From Branchiostoma floridae (Eukaryota > Chordata > Leptocardii > Amphioxiformes > Branchiostomatidae), in NCBI RefSeq assembly GCF_000003815.2, contig NW_023365716.1:1574046-1638045 (forward strand): DNA of 64,000 bases, in the 5' to 3' direction. A program made the translations under genes and the position numbers. The notes below the pieces were generated by a model that did not search any database, was not told the origin of the DNA, and was given only the letters and a program-made list of their open reading frames with translations. Below, piece after piece: positions 10,731 to 19,719 of this stretch. Every line of letters begins with the position of its first letter. Position 1 is the first letter of the stretch.

Positions 10731-12290
10731 TTATGTACCCGCACTCTCCAAACATTTCTCACCACAGTGTTCCATTAGATGTTGGTCTAACATGCCTTTC
10801 TGTGCAGTAGAATAGTCGCACTGGTCACACTTGTAGGGTTTTTCTCCTGTGTGGGTTCTCATATGTAGGGATAAGTGTTGCTTTCTAGCCGCCCTGTACC
10901 CACATTCCCCGCACATGTAGGGTTTTTCACCACTGTGCTTTGATAGATGTTGGTCCAAATCGGACTTGTGTGCTGCAGAATAGTCGCATTGGTCACATTT
11001 GTAGGGTTTGTCACCTGTGTGGGTTCTCATGTGTCGTGATAAGTGGCCCCTTTGAGTTGTCCTGTACCCACACTCCCCACACATGTAGGGTTTCTCACCG
11101 GTGTGTTTTCTTAGGTGTCGGTCCAAGTGGGATTTCTCTGTAGCAGAATAGTCACACTGGTCACACATGTAGGGTTTCTCTCCTGAGTGGGTTCTCATAT
11201 GTCGGGATAAGTCAGACTTGTGAGCTGTCCTGTACCCACACGCCCCACATATGAAGGGTTTCTCACCGGTGTGCTTTTTTATATGCGTGACTAAATTGGA
11301 TTTCTCTGCAGCAGAATAGCCACATTGGTCACACCTGTAGGGCTTTTCTCCTGTGTGGATTCTCATGTGTTTGGATAAGGAAGACTTTTGAGCTGTTCTG
11401 TGCCCACATTCACCACACATATAAGGTTTCTCACCAATATGTTTTTCTCCAATATGCCTGTTCAAATTAGATTTCAATGATGTAGAATAGTCACACTGGT
11501 CACACGTGAAAGCCTTTTCCCCTGTATGAATTTTCATGTGTCGGGAAAAGCGGGACTTTGTAGCCGTCCTGTACCCACACTCTCCACACATGTAGGGTTT
11601 TGCTAAATGTTTATTCAAACCACCTTTTTGTGCAGCAGAATAGTCACACTGGTCACACTTGTAGGGTTTCTCTCCTGTGTGGGTTCTCATATGTTGGGAT
11701 ATTTGAGACTTATAAGCCGCCCTGTACCCACACTCCACACACATGTAGGGTTTCTCACCGGTGTGTTTTACCACATGTCCTCCCATATAGCCTCTGCTCT
11801 CCTGTACCTGTGAGGTTGATGTGTTGTCAGGTTGGGGAAAGTTCATATCACACGTTTCCTGCTGCAGGCCCATGTCTGTTGTCTGGGTCTCCCTGCTGTC
11901 ACTCTCCTTCCCAGGGTGTCCAGTATCGTCCGTCTCCTTCCCAGGATGTTCCGCACACAGTTCCCCAGTAGAAAGCTCAAAGCTGGACGCTCCCATTTCT
12001 TCTCTTACACCGCACGTTTCGTCGTTTGGAACGTCCCTTTCCTCGTCCTGCTGCCGTCCCGTGTCTGTTGTCTGCTCCCAACTGTTGTAAGTCTCGTTCC
12101 ATGGTTGTCCGGTTGGTTGGAAGTCGTAGGCTTCCTGGTCCTCACTGTACGTTTCCTGGCACAGCACGTTCTCTTGTCCATCCTGTTGCCATCCAGTGTC
12201 TCCTGTCGGCTCCTCTTTGATGTGCGTCTCGTCTGCAGTTTGTTCCGCATGAAGCTCTTTAACAGGAGGCACAAGTGTGAACTCCGCCAT
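10731..12290 (-). CDS. ZF3, C2H2 zinc-finger protein (long MAEF class)
   Basis: A 519-residue product from the ATG at 12288-12290, 2 nt after the acceptor accatcatttcag. The acidic N-terminus keeps IKEE; the second motif is altered to VREE. Twelve fingers follow. Finger 2 lacks its last His and the linker ([11 protein letters not shown]), a small in-frame deletion. Finger 4 has HIGEKH spacing. After finger 12 an 8-bp deletion removes the PYM codons and shifts the frame into CLESAGT and a stop. ZF14 carries the same break, so it was inherited from a common ancestor. Exon 1 is at 13818. Confidence 0.85.
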   Translation of the reverse strand: MAEFTLVPPVKELHAEQTADETHIKEEPTGDTGWQQDGQENVLCQETYSEDQEAYDFQPTGQPWNETYNSWEQTTDTGRQQDEERDVPNDETCGVREEMGASSFELSTGELCAEHPGKETDDTGHPGKESDSRETQTTDMGLQQETCDMNFPQPDNTSTSQVQESRGYMGGHVVKHTGEKPYMCVECGYRAAYKSQISQHMRTHTGEKPYKCDQCDYSAAQKGGLNKHLAKPYMCGECGYRTATKSRFSRHMKIHTGEKAFTCDQCDYSTSLKSNLNRHIGEKHIGEKPYMCGECGHRTAQKSSLSKHMRIHTGEKPYRCDQCGYSAAEKSNLVTHIKKHTGEKPFICGACGYRTAHKSDLSRHMRTHSGEKPYMCDQCDYSATEKSHLDRHLRKHTGEKPYMCGECGYRTTQRGHLSRHMRTHTGDKPYKCDQCDYSAAHKSDLDQHLSKHSGEKPYMCGECGYRAARKQHLSLHMRTHTGEKPYKCDQCDYSTAQKGMLDQHLMEHCGEKCLESAGT

Positions 12291-12545
12291 CTCTGAAATG
12301 ATGGTTAAAATGTGGGTAAAATACATTAATTCATGTACGTCATTTGCACACAAGCAAGGGTTCAGATTTGACACAAGAAATTCTTTTGTCCAACTAGTGG
12401 ACCCGTTTTAGCACCCCGGGTGTGTTTCCAGTGGTTTGTCAAGTACTAGTATTGCATTGTTTGCAGTCTCAGTAAATAAAATAAACAACAGTCAGATATA
12501 TCCTAGCTATATACATTAGCTATATATGTAACATGTATGTATTCT

Positions 12546-12642
12546 TCTCTCCCAGGGTCAGCCCTTGGCAATAGCCTACGGCTAGTTGGTCAGCCCTGGC
12601 TGTTTGTATACAGCTGAACAAATAAACAAATAAAAAAAACAA
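12546..12642 (+). mobile_element. 3' end of a non-LTR retroelement
   Basis: About 95 bp reading cagcccttggcaatagcc ... gtttgtatacagctgaac and ending in tandem aaataaac/aaataaaaaa, the form of a 5'-truncated LINE/SINE tail, in the ZF3 intron. The family is not identified. Confidence 0.55.
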
Positions 12643-12813
12643 CTATATACAGGGGATTCAACAGCCTAGTTCAAGATTGTTTTTTACTGGCACTTACTGA
12701 CTCACATACATGTACTTAAAGCAAATGACATATGCATAGATCACAGCAACATAGACACAGAAACACATAAAGATATACATACACAGGCACCTCAAGAGCT
12801 TTATCACCTGGTG

Positions 12814-12841
12814 ATTGATTGATTGATTGATTGATTGATTC
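12814..12841. repeat. (GATT)n microsatellite
   Basis: About seven perfect copies of gatt in the ZF3 intron. Confidence 0.9.
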
Positions 12842-13817
12842 CAACGTAGGTTTTGTGGTAGAATTTAGTTAGGGGCCGACGTTAAAATGGTGCTAGAATA
12901 AAGGAAAAGACGATACACAGAAAAACACTGTTAACATCAAAGTTATCAGTCATGTGAAAAAATGGCACTGCAAGTTCTTGCTTAAGTCATAATTATGCCA
13001 AAATAATTCCTATTGAGTTGAGTTTGAGTTTATTTTGATACCCTTTAGCTCACTGAGCTAATCTTCCAGGGCTATATGCAATGGATTCAGGACATTTGAT
13101 TGAATGGAACTCCAAATCTGCGCAAGTGGTGAACCAAGGATGTTATAAGAGATATAACCTCCTTGGGTGAACAGATTTTCCTCGCATCAGATCTTTGCAC
13201 GACTATATGCTACTACACATTAAGCCATAGCAAGTAAATTTAACTTAATGGATGACATCCTCATTCATTCCTGCATTCAAGACGTGAACTAGTGTAGTTA
13301 AAGTGACACTAGTGTGGTAGACACTTACCAAAGTTGGCAACCACACTTCTGGCTTTCATATTACTGCCACATTCACAACTATCTAACTGATTTCACTTCT
13401 GTAACTACAGTCATGGCTAACTGGCTAGTGTCACTTCTACAAGTACAATCATTAGTCTAAAACACAACATATTTGCCCATTTTGGTATGTACTTTCTCGT
13501 CATGTTGACATTCTTGTTTTTTTCTGAAATCAGGCGAAAATTAATGCGCGCGCTGATGTCATCCATTAAATTTACTTGCTGTGTGGCCTTAAGACCACAT
13601 CGTCAAATAATCTATAATTGATAATTATGTAAGCAAGATTCGTGATTTCGTGATGCACCATTTTTGACCGTATATTGAAGGTACAAATCTATATTTGGTA
13701 ACCGTTACATCACTCATTACCCCCCCCCCCCCCACTACCGATCGTAAACACACTTATTCTAGTTTACCGCTAAACTAGCACCAACCAGGAATATTGGACG
13801 ACACTCAAAGGCCTTAC

Positions 13818-14140
13818 CTGCTTGTCTATTGTGTTTAGTGGTCTGTACGACTTCTGGAATCACGTAAATATCGCGTAAGATTGGTGGGGATGAGCAACAA
13901 AGACGTACGTAACGACACATCACAACATGGCGGGTGTCAGGACATGTACGGGCCATAGCTCAGAGGTCATAAACCTGATATCACTCGCCGATGTGTCAAC
14001 CTAAAGTTCGCCGCANNNNNNNNNNNNNNNNNNNNNNNNNNNNNNNNNNNNNNNNNNNNNNNNNNNNNNNNNNNNNNNNNNNNNNNNNNNNNNNNNNNNN
14101 NNNNNNNNNNNNNNNTTCGCCGCATAACGCTCTACTCTCG
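13818..14140 (-). promoter_or_regulatory. ZF3 first exon and promoter block (interrupted by gap)
   Basis: Diverged member of the family: donor gcag/gtaagg with exon end at 13818, YY1-like acatggcggg near 13926-13935 with the adjacent CRE lost (tgtcagg), and half-sites cagaggtca upstream. The outer part (ttcgccgcataacgc) follows the 100-N gap. Intron of about 1.5 kb. Confidence 0.6.
14016..14115. other. Assembly gap (100 N)
   Basis: Exactly 100 Ns. The bases on the left end in ttcgccgca and those on the right begin with ttcgccgca, so the two contigs may simply overlap here and the gap may hold nothing. Confidence 0.95.
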
Positions 14141-14194
14141 TGGTTTTGAGGCATCAAAGGCTTATGTTTTTCAATGTTTCCTACATTAAATGAT

Positions 14195-15189
14195 CGCTGT
14201 GGCTATTGACACACTCAGTGTGCCAATAGCCAAACAGGCTATTGACACACCGAGATGCCAGTCAGCCAATCAGAGCTTGTAACATGCCTTTCCGGCAATA
14301 TTTTACACAAGCAATAGTTGATTAGACATTGTTCGGAAGATTAGACATTGGAATCTTTGAATCTTGGAATGGACGGACGTATTCAAGTTATGCCCTACAT
14401 CTGGATACCTAATAATACAGTCTTCATCGTGTATGTATGACGCAGCGTAGTGGATAGAGCGGTAACCCGGGTATTCATGAAACCAGCTCCGACCTGGATC
14501 GAGTCCGCGTCGGAGTTTTTATAATTTTTTTTTTCAATTTTTCTTGTCCCTTTTTAAACATCCATTTGATATAAGAATATTTTATATATAAACAACTTTT
14601 AAAGTTTCTGTTAACAATATAAACCAAAAATAACACTGACCACAAAACATGTCATAATTTTCGGCCGTGTGGTTCCGGCGCTATCGGCAGCGACTCGGAA
14701 GAATATTTCTTTCACATTAAAAATAATGGAGGTAAAACAACAACTATAACTTCGCTTCCTTAGTGATATAAGTTTTGAGGCCGAAAATTCTCCAATATGG
14801 CAAGAATTCGTCGGTAAACACAGCTGAAAACGTGTTCCTAATCGATCCAACATGGCTGCAATGATCACATGCGGTGACAGTAAAACTAGCACCCTATATG
14901 ATAGCATGCAGATTCCGATGTTTAAAATTGTGCCGTAAATACGTGAAAAAGATCGTATTTTGGGTTGATAATGGACACAGGATGCCATTTGTATTTTTCA
15001 GAGTGTTGATTGTCAAATATAATCGTAAGGTTTCCTCATTTTAGTGGTTTCTATCACTGGGTGTGTCAATAGCCTAACACGCTATCGACACACTCAGTGT
15101 GCCAATAGCCTAAACAGGCTATCGACACACTCAGTGTGTCAATAGCCTGTTAGGCTATTGACACACTGGGTGTGTCAATAGCCTCGCTC
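14195..15189. mobile_element. 995-bp element with palindromic ends and 9-bp target duplication
   Basis: Flanked by a perfect direct repeat TTAAATGAT (14186-14194 and 15190-15198). Ends are inverted: gtggctattgacacac at left, gtgtgtcaatagcctc at right. The terminal regions hold repeated palindromes of the form GGCTATTGACACACT/AGTGTGTCAATAGCC, about two copies at left and about five at right. A 9-bp duplication suggests a Mutator-like element; no transposase is visible. A 125-residue minus-strand ORF (14611-14988) inside is not recognised. Confidence 0.75.
14440..14515 (+). other. tRNA-like (SINE-type) segment inside the 995-bp element
   Basis: An A-box-like gtagtggatagagcgg is followed 37 bases later by a B-box-like ggatcgagtcc, and the segment ends in a T run, as in a pol III unit. 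The cloverleaf does not close: the acceptor stem does not pair, though ctccgac...gtcggag makes a local 7-bp stem. Best read as a tRNA-derived fragment, not a working tRNA. Confidence 0.35.
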
Positions 15190-15269
15190 TTAAATGATAG
15201 ACGAAAACTCGTCAGAAGACTTGATTCTAGCTAGGGCAATGAGTGGCGCATCACTTCATTTCACCATCA

Positions 15270-15938
15270 AATATGCTGTTCTTTTAGTTCCTTTCGGCAC
15301 GGCAGCCATGTTTTTTCAGCAGTAGGACTTACAGCTGACCTGTGCGATCTCACCACAGTTCCAGGTATAATCTATTTCGTACAGTACACTACGCATGTGC
15401 GGGCAACATGAAATCTGAGCAATATGCCAAAAGTTAAAGAACAATGAACATAAACATTCCGCCATTTTGAATGCGCCATTACCGTCTGGATACCGTTACG
15501 CAAAGGGAACAATGTTTACTTCTGATGGGCCGTGACCTTTGACATAACACCCAGGATTCCTATCATCCGCACATGTGTAATGAACTCTGCTAAAGACCTT
15601 ATGCAAAGGCAAGCAATTCTATTGCGCCCAATTTTTCTCAAACGTTCGGAACTATATATTACCGCGCATGGAATCCCCGTCGCGGTAAATCGTGCGAGGT
15701 ATGTTGCCAGGGCCTTGATAACTTTTTCTTGGGTTGTGATGCGAGGCTTTCACTTCTAGGCCCGGCCAAGCAGGCCAAGTCAACAAAAACGGCTGATATA
15801 GCCAGAGTTTTGTCAAATTCAAGTTGAATTCTGACCAAACGAACGCAACGATTGGATATAAATAACCAACCCCATGTAATACTGCTAAACCAATTAATCA
15901 GAAGGCAATGTAAATCAACACAGAATCAATGGCTTTGT
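15270..15938. other. Duplicated spacer between ZF3 and ZF4
   Basis: Nearly identical to 33190-33847. It includes a YY1-like ccgccattttg and a tgacctttgaca half-site pair, so it may hold regulatory sites. I see no supportable gene in it. Confidence 0.5.
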
Positions 15939-16689
15939 TTTATTTACATCCCCTTACTCTGAATGATCTTTATCAAACTGCATGAAGTTCTCAAACATGT
16001 ATAAGATATTGCTAGACAAAATGCAGAATAACCTCAGAATACAAGTACACGGAATATTTAAGTACATGTACACAATACGCAATATGCTAATTGTTGGCTA
16101 TGTATATATTATGCTGCGAAATGTTGCAAACGTAGAGTTGTCCTGTCGAACAAATTAAACTAAAACAAATTAAAATGCCAATGCCAAAAACGTTTAGATA
16201 CTTCCACGACATGTAAAATTTCTACAACTCTTAAAAGAAAAAAAAAAGAAAGTCAATTTAACACGAAAGGAAAAAGTAAATCTATGCATAAGTACTATCT
16301 TATGTACAGAACCTACATCTACATCTACAAAGTATTGAGAGCAATTTAACTTACCCACTAGTTCAAGCCAAGCTCTTAAAAGATTTGCTAAAATTCTTGC
16401 CAGACTACCTGAACATGTCTGCCTCTTTTGTAAATTTCCTTTCTAAAGAGTAGTTATCGGGCCCAGGTATAGACTAAGACTACAGATAACATTTTCACTC
16501 CTGGATGCAATTTTTTTCACATGACCGAAAAAACGTTGTTTGCTGTACATTCGTCACACACGTAGATGTAGGTTCTTTGGTATGTCTTGCCAAATGTTTC
16601 GACAGGTAAGATTTCCTAACTACAGACTAGTTACAAAGGTTTTTCTCCTGTGTGTGTTCTCATGCGTGTGTGTTCTGCGTTGGATTAAA
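15939..16689 (-). other. ZF4 3' UTR with poly(A) signal
   Basis: AATAAA on minus at 15939-15944, duplicated at ZF8 (33848-33853). The region 16530-16690 holds decayed finger sequence. Confidence 0.55.
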
Positions 16690-16890
16690 TTAGACCGTCA
16701 AGTTGCTGTTCACACAAATGAAGAATTTCTCATCGGTGTGCTTTGTTAGATGCCTGTCCAAAGTGGACTTCTCTGCTGCAAAATATTCGCACTGGTCACA
16801 TTGGTAGGGTCTATCTCCTGTATGGGTTCTCATTTGTCTGGATAAGTCAGACTTTCGAGCTGTCCTCTGCCCACACTCCACACATGTAGG
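16690..16890 (-). pseudogene. Out-of-frame last fingers of ZF4
   Basis: After a 2-bp deletion near 16878 (ctccacacatg for ctccccacacatg) the finger array continues in the next frame: CVECGQRTARKSDLSRQMRTH, with Gln in place of a zinc-binding His, then [21 protein letters not shown], ending in FICVNSNLTV and a stop. ZF8 has the intact sequence at the break. Confidence 0.75.
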
Positions 16891-18346
16891 GTTTCTCACC
16901 AGTGTGTGTCATTATGTGTCGGTCCAAAGTACGTTTATGTGCAGCAGAATAGTCACACCGGCCACTCATGTAGGGTTTCTCGCCAGTGTGTTTTCTCAGG
17001 TGAAAATCCAAAGCGGATTTCTGTGCAGCAGAATAGTCACACTGGTCACACTTGTAGGGCTTTTTCCCTGAATGCGTTCTCATATGTCTGTATAAGGTGG
17101 ACTTCCGAGCTGTGCTGTACCCGCACTCCCCACACATGAAGGGTTTCTCACCAGTGTGTGTTGCTAGATGTTTGTCCAAATCGTCTTTCCGTGCTGCACA
17201 ATAGTCACACTGATCACACTTGTAACGTCTTTCTCCTGTGTGGGTTCTCATGTGTCGGGATAAGGTAGACCTACCAGCTGTTCTGAACCCACACTCCCCA
17301 CACATGTAGGGTTTCTCACCGGTATGTTTTCGTATGTGTTTGACCAAAGTAGACTTATCTGCAGCAGAATAGTCACACTGGTCACACTTGTAGGGTTTTT
17401 CCCCTGAATGCTTTCTCATATGTGCGGATAAGATAGATCTAGTATATGCTCTGTATCCACACTCTACACACAAGAAGGGTTTGTCACCGGTGTGGTTTGC
17501 TACATGTTTCTTCAAATCATCTTTCCGCGCTGAAGAAAAGTCACAGTGGTCACACTTGTAGGGTTTTTCTCCTGTGTGGGTTCTCATGTGTTGAGATAAC
17601 GTTGGTCTATAAGGTGTCTTGTATCCGCACACGTCACACACATAGCGCCCTCCGTCTGTGTGTTTTGCTAGATGTGCGTGCAAAGCAGATTTCTGTGCTG
17701 CAGAATAGTCGCACTGGTCACACTTATACGGTTTTTCTCCTGTATGGGTTCTCATATGTTGGGATAAATATGACTTAAAAGCTGTCCTGTACCCACACTC
17801 CCAACATATGTAGGGTTTCTCACTGTGTTTTGCTGCTATGTGTTGGTCCAAGTTGCCTTTTTGTGCAGCAGAATAGTCGCACTGGTCACACTTGTAGGGT
17901 TTTTCTCCTGTATGAGTTCTCATATGCCTTGCTAAGTCAAACATTTTTGTCGCCCTATACCCACACTCTCCACACATGTAGGGTTTCTCACCGGTGTGTT
18001 TTGTTGCTATATGATAGGCCAGACTGCCTTTCTGTGCAGCAGCATAGTCACAATGGTGACACTTGTAGGGTTTCTCTCCTGTGTGGGTTCTCATATGTTG
18101 GGATATGTGAGACCTATAAGCTGCCCGGTACCCGCACTCCCCACACACGAAAGGTTTCTCACCGGTGTGTTCAACCACATACATTCCAGTAATGCCTATG
18201 GTCTCCTGTACGTGTGGGGTTAATGTGTTGTCAGGTTTTGAAACGTTCACATCACACATTTCCTGCTGCAGGCCCATGTCTGTTGTCTGGGTCTCCCTGC
18301 TGTCACTCTCCTTCCCAGGATTTCCAAAAAGTTCCATCTTCTTCAC
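16847..18346 (-). CDS. ZF4, C2H2 zinc-finger protein, 5' end lost in gap
   Basis: Fifteen finger units remain after the family linker sequence; the N-terminal half, start codon, intron and exon 1 should lie in or across the gap at 18371-18899. It is a near copy of ZF8: fingers 1-12 differ by only a few residues, including the unusual TDGGR linker and the CDHCDFSSARKDDL finger. The arrays diverge at the end, where ZF4 has [21 protein letters not shown] followed by a finger with Ser for its first Cys (MSGRCDYS). A frameshift then gives CGVWAEDSSKV and a stop. The last 25 or so bases before the gap do not match ZF8 and may be a contig-end artefact, so residues upstream of ELFGNPGKES are not trustworthy. 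Confidence 0.75.
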   Translation of the reverse strand: MKKMELFGNPGKESDSRETQTTDMGLQQEMCDVNVSKPDNTLTPHVQETIGITGMYVVEHTGEKPFVCGECGYRAAYRSHISQHMRTHTGEKPYKCHHCDYAAAQKGSLAYHIATKHTGEKPYMCGECGYRATKMFDLARHMRTHTGEKPYKCDQCDYSAAQKGNLDQHIAAKHSEKPYICWECGYRTAFKSYLSQHMRTHTGEKPYKCDQCDYSAAQKSALHAHLAKHTDGGRYVCDVCGYKTPYRPTLSQHMRTHTGEKPYKCDHCDFSSARKDDLKKHVANHTGDKPFLCVECGYRAYTRSILSAHMRKHSGEKPYKCDQCDYSAADKSTLVKHIRKHTGEKPYMCGECGFRTAGRSTLSRHMRTHTGERRYKCDQCDYCAARKDDLDKHLATHTGEKPFMCGECGYSTARKSTLYRHMRTHSGKKPYKCDQCDYSAAQKSALDFHLRKHTGEKPYMSGRCDYSAAHKRTLDRHIMTHTGEKPYMCGVWAEDSSKV

Positions 18347-18370
18347 GTTGACGGAAGGCTCGTACTCCCC

Positions 18371-18899
18371 NNNNNNNNNNNNNNNNNNNNNNNNNNNNNN
18401 NNNNNNNNNNNNNNNNNNNNNNNNNNNNNNNNNNNNNNNNNNNNNNNNNNNNNNNNNNNNNNNNNNNNNNNNNNNNNNNNNNNNNNNNNNNNNNNNNNNN
18501 NNNNNNNNNNNNNNNNNNNNNNNNNNNNNNNNNNNNNNNNNNNNNNNNNNNNNNNNNNNNNNNNNNNNNNNNNNNNNNNNNNNNNNNNNNNNNNNNNNNN
18601 NNNNNNNNNNNNNNNNNNNNNNNNNNNNNNNNNNNNNNNNNNNNNNNNNNNNNNNNNNNNNNNNNNNNNNNNNNNNNNNNNNNNNNNNNNNNNNNNNNNN
18701 NNNNNNNNNNNNNNNNNNNNNNNNNNNNNNNNNNNNNNNNNNNNNNNNNNNNNNNNNNNNNNNNNNNNNNNNNNNNNNNNNNNNNNNNNNNNNNNNNNNN
18801 NNNNNNNNNNNNNNNNNNNNNNNNNNNNNNNNNNNNNNNNNNNNNNNNNNNNNNNNNNNNNNNNNNNNNNNNNNNNNNNNNNNNNNNNNNNNNNNNNNN
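18371..18899. other. Assembly gap (529 N)
   Basis: The ZF8 copy has about 1150 bp between the matching flanks (about 36140 to 37290), containing the N-terminal half of the coding exon, the intron and the promoter block. The 529-N estimate is therefore too small, or ZF4 has a real deletion. Confidence 0.9.
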
Positions 18900-19165
18900 T
18901 AGGTGAATCAGGCATGCGGGATGATATGCGCAGGATTTCTTATTCAATTGCAATTAAGAACTTGAAACAGGGTAATGACATTATTCAAATATGACTTAAA
19001 TCCGCACCAATTTTTCGTCATTTCCTCTCCATTTATTTTGTAAAATCTTCATCTTTGCCAATATTAAGCCATATGTGATATATCTATACACGTTTAATGC
19101 TAAAACTGCTACGGCAAAGGAGTTAGAATAATCAAAGTCAAATCAAAGAATTTGCATACACTTAC

Positions 19166-19719
19166 TTTATTTTGACAGCGCTTTATTAGAATCAAAACAA
19201 AGTTATCATATATGTTGATAGAATATAAACTGCTATCAGCTACAAATACTAAGAATACAAGTGTACAAACAGACGACATGTACCAAGTACATGCATAGAA
19301 ATAGTATATACAATGTGAGATTCTTGTAGATGTTATTCTTTCTTATAAATCAAAGAAATATACGGATGTTTAAAAAGTTCAAAAATGTTTCCACTGAGTG
19401 AAAAGAAGAAATTAAGTGTCGATTTTTTCCTCACAATTAAACAAGTACGCCTTAATTTATAGGTACTAAAACTATCTCAGATGCAAAACCAACCTCTATG
19501 AGTCAATGACTAGGAGCTATTTTACACAAGCACTCTATCTGGAACATTTGTCATAAACCCTACAAGGTTTTTAGCATATTGATAGTAAATAATGGTGAGA
19601 TTTCCTAGCTGCAAAGTAGTTACACTGATGACACTTCTAAGGTTTCCCTCCTCTGCGAGTTCTTATATACTTGACTTGTTGGACATTTGAGTTGCCCTGT
19701 ACCCGCACACTCCGCACAT
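19166..19719 (-). other. ZF5 3' UTR with two poly(A) signals
   Basis: Two AATAAA hexamers on minus, at 19166-19171 and 19182-19187. The UTR carries the common fossil finger, with CHQCNYFAARKS still readable on minus near 19590-19640. Confidence 0.65.

Noticed and set aside
10731-12374. Upstream Met starts at 12374, 7336, 21489, 30228, 50097, 63946 and 53387 as protein N-termini
   Set aside because: They read through the polypyrimidine tract and the AG acceptor; the conserved start is the ATG 2-7 nt after the acceptor.
14440-14515. Functional tRNA gene
   Set aside because: A- and B-box-like motifs are present, but acceptor and T-arm stems do not pair.
14611-14988. 125-codon minus-strand ORF in the 995-bp element
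   Set aside because: No recognisable domain or transposase motif; length compatible with chance.
15532-15759. Plus-strand gene in the duplicated spacer
   Set aside because: The 75-codon frame is broken in the second copy (33478-33700) by small indels and has no similarity I recognise.
18165-18953. Long ORFs across 18371-18899
   Set aside because: They consist of Ns and carry no sequence.
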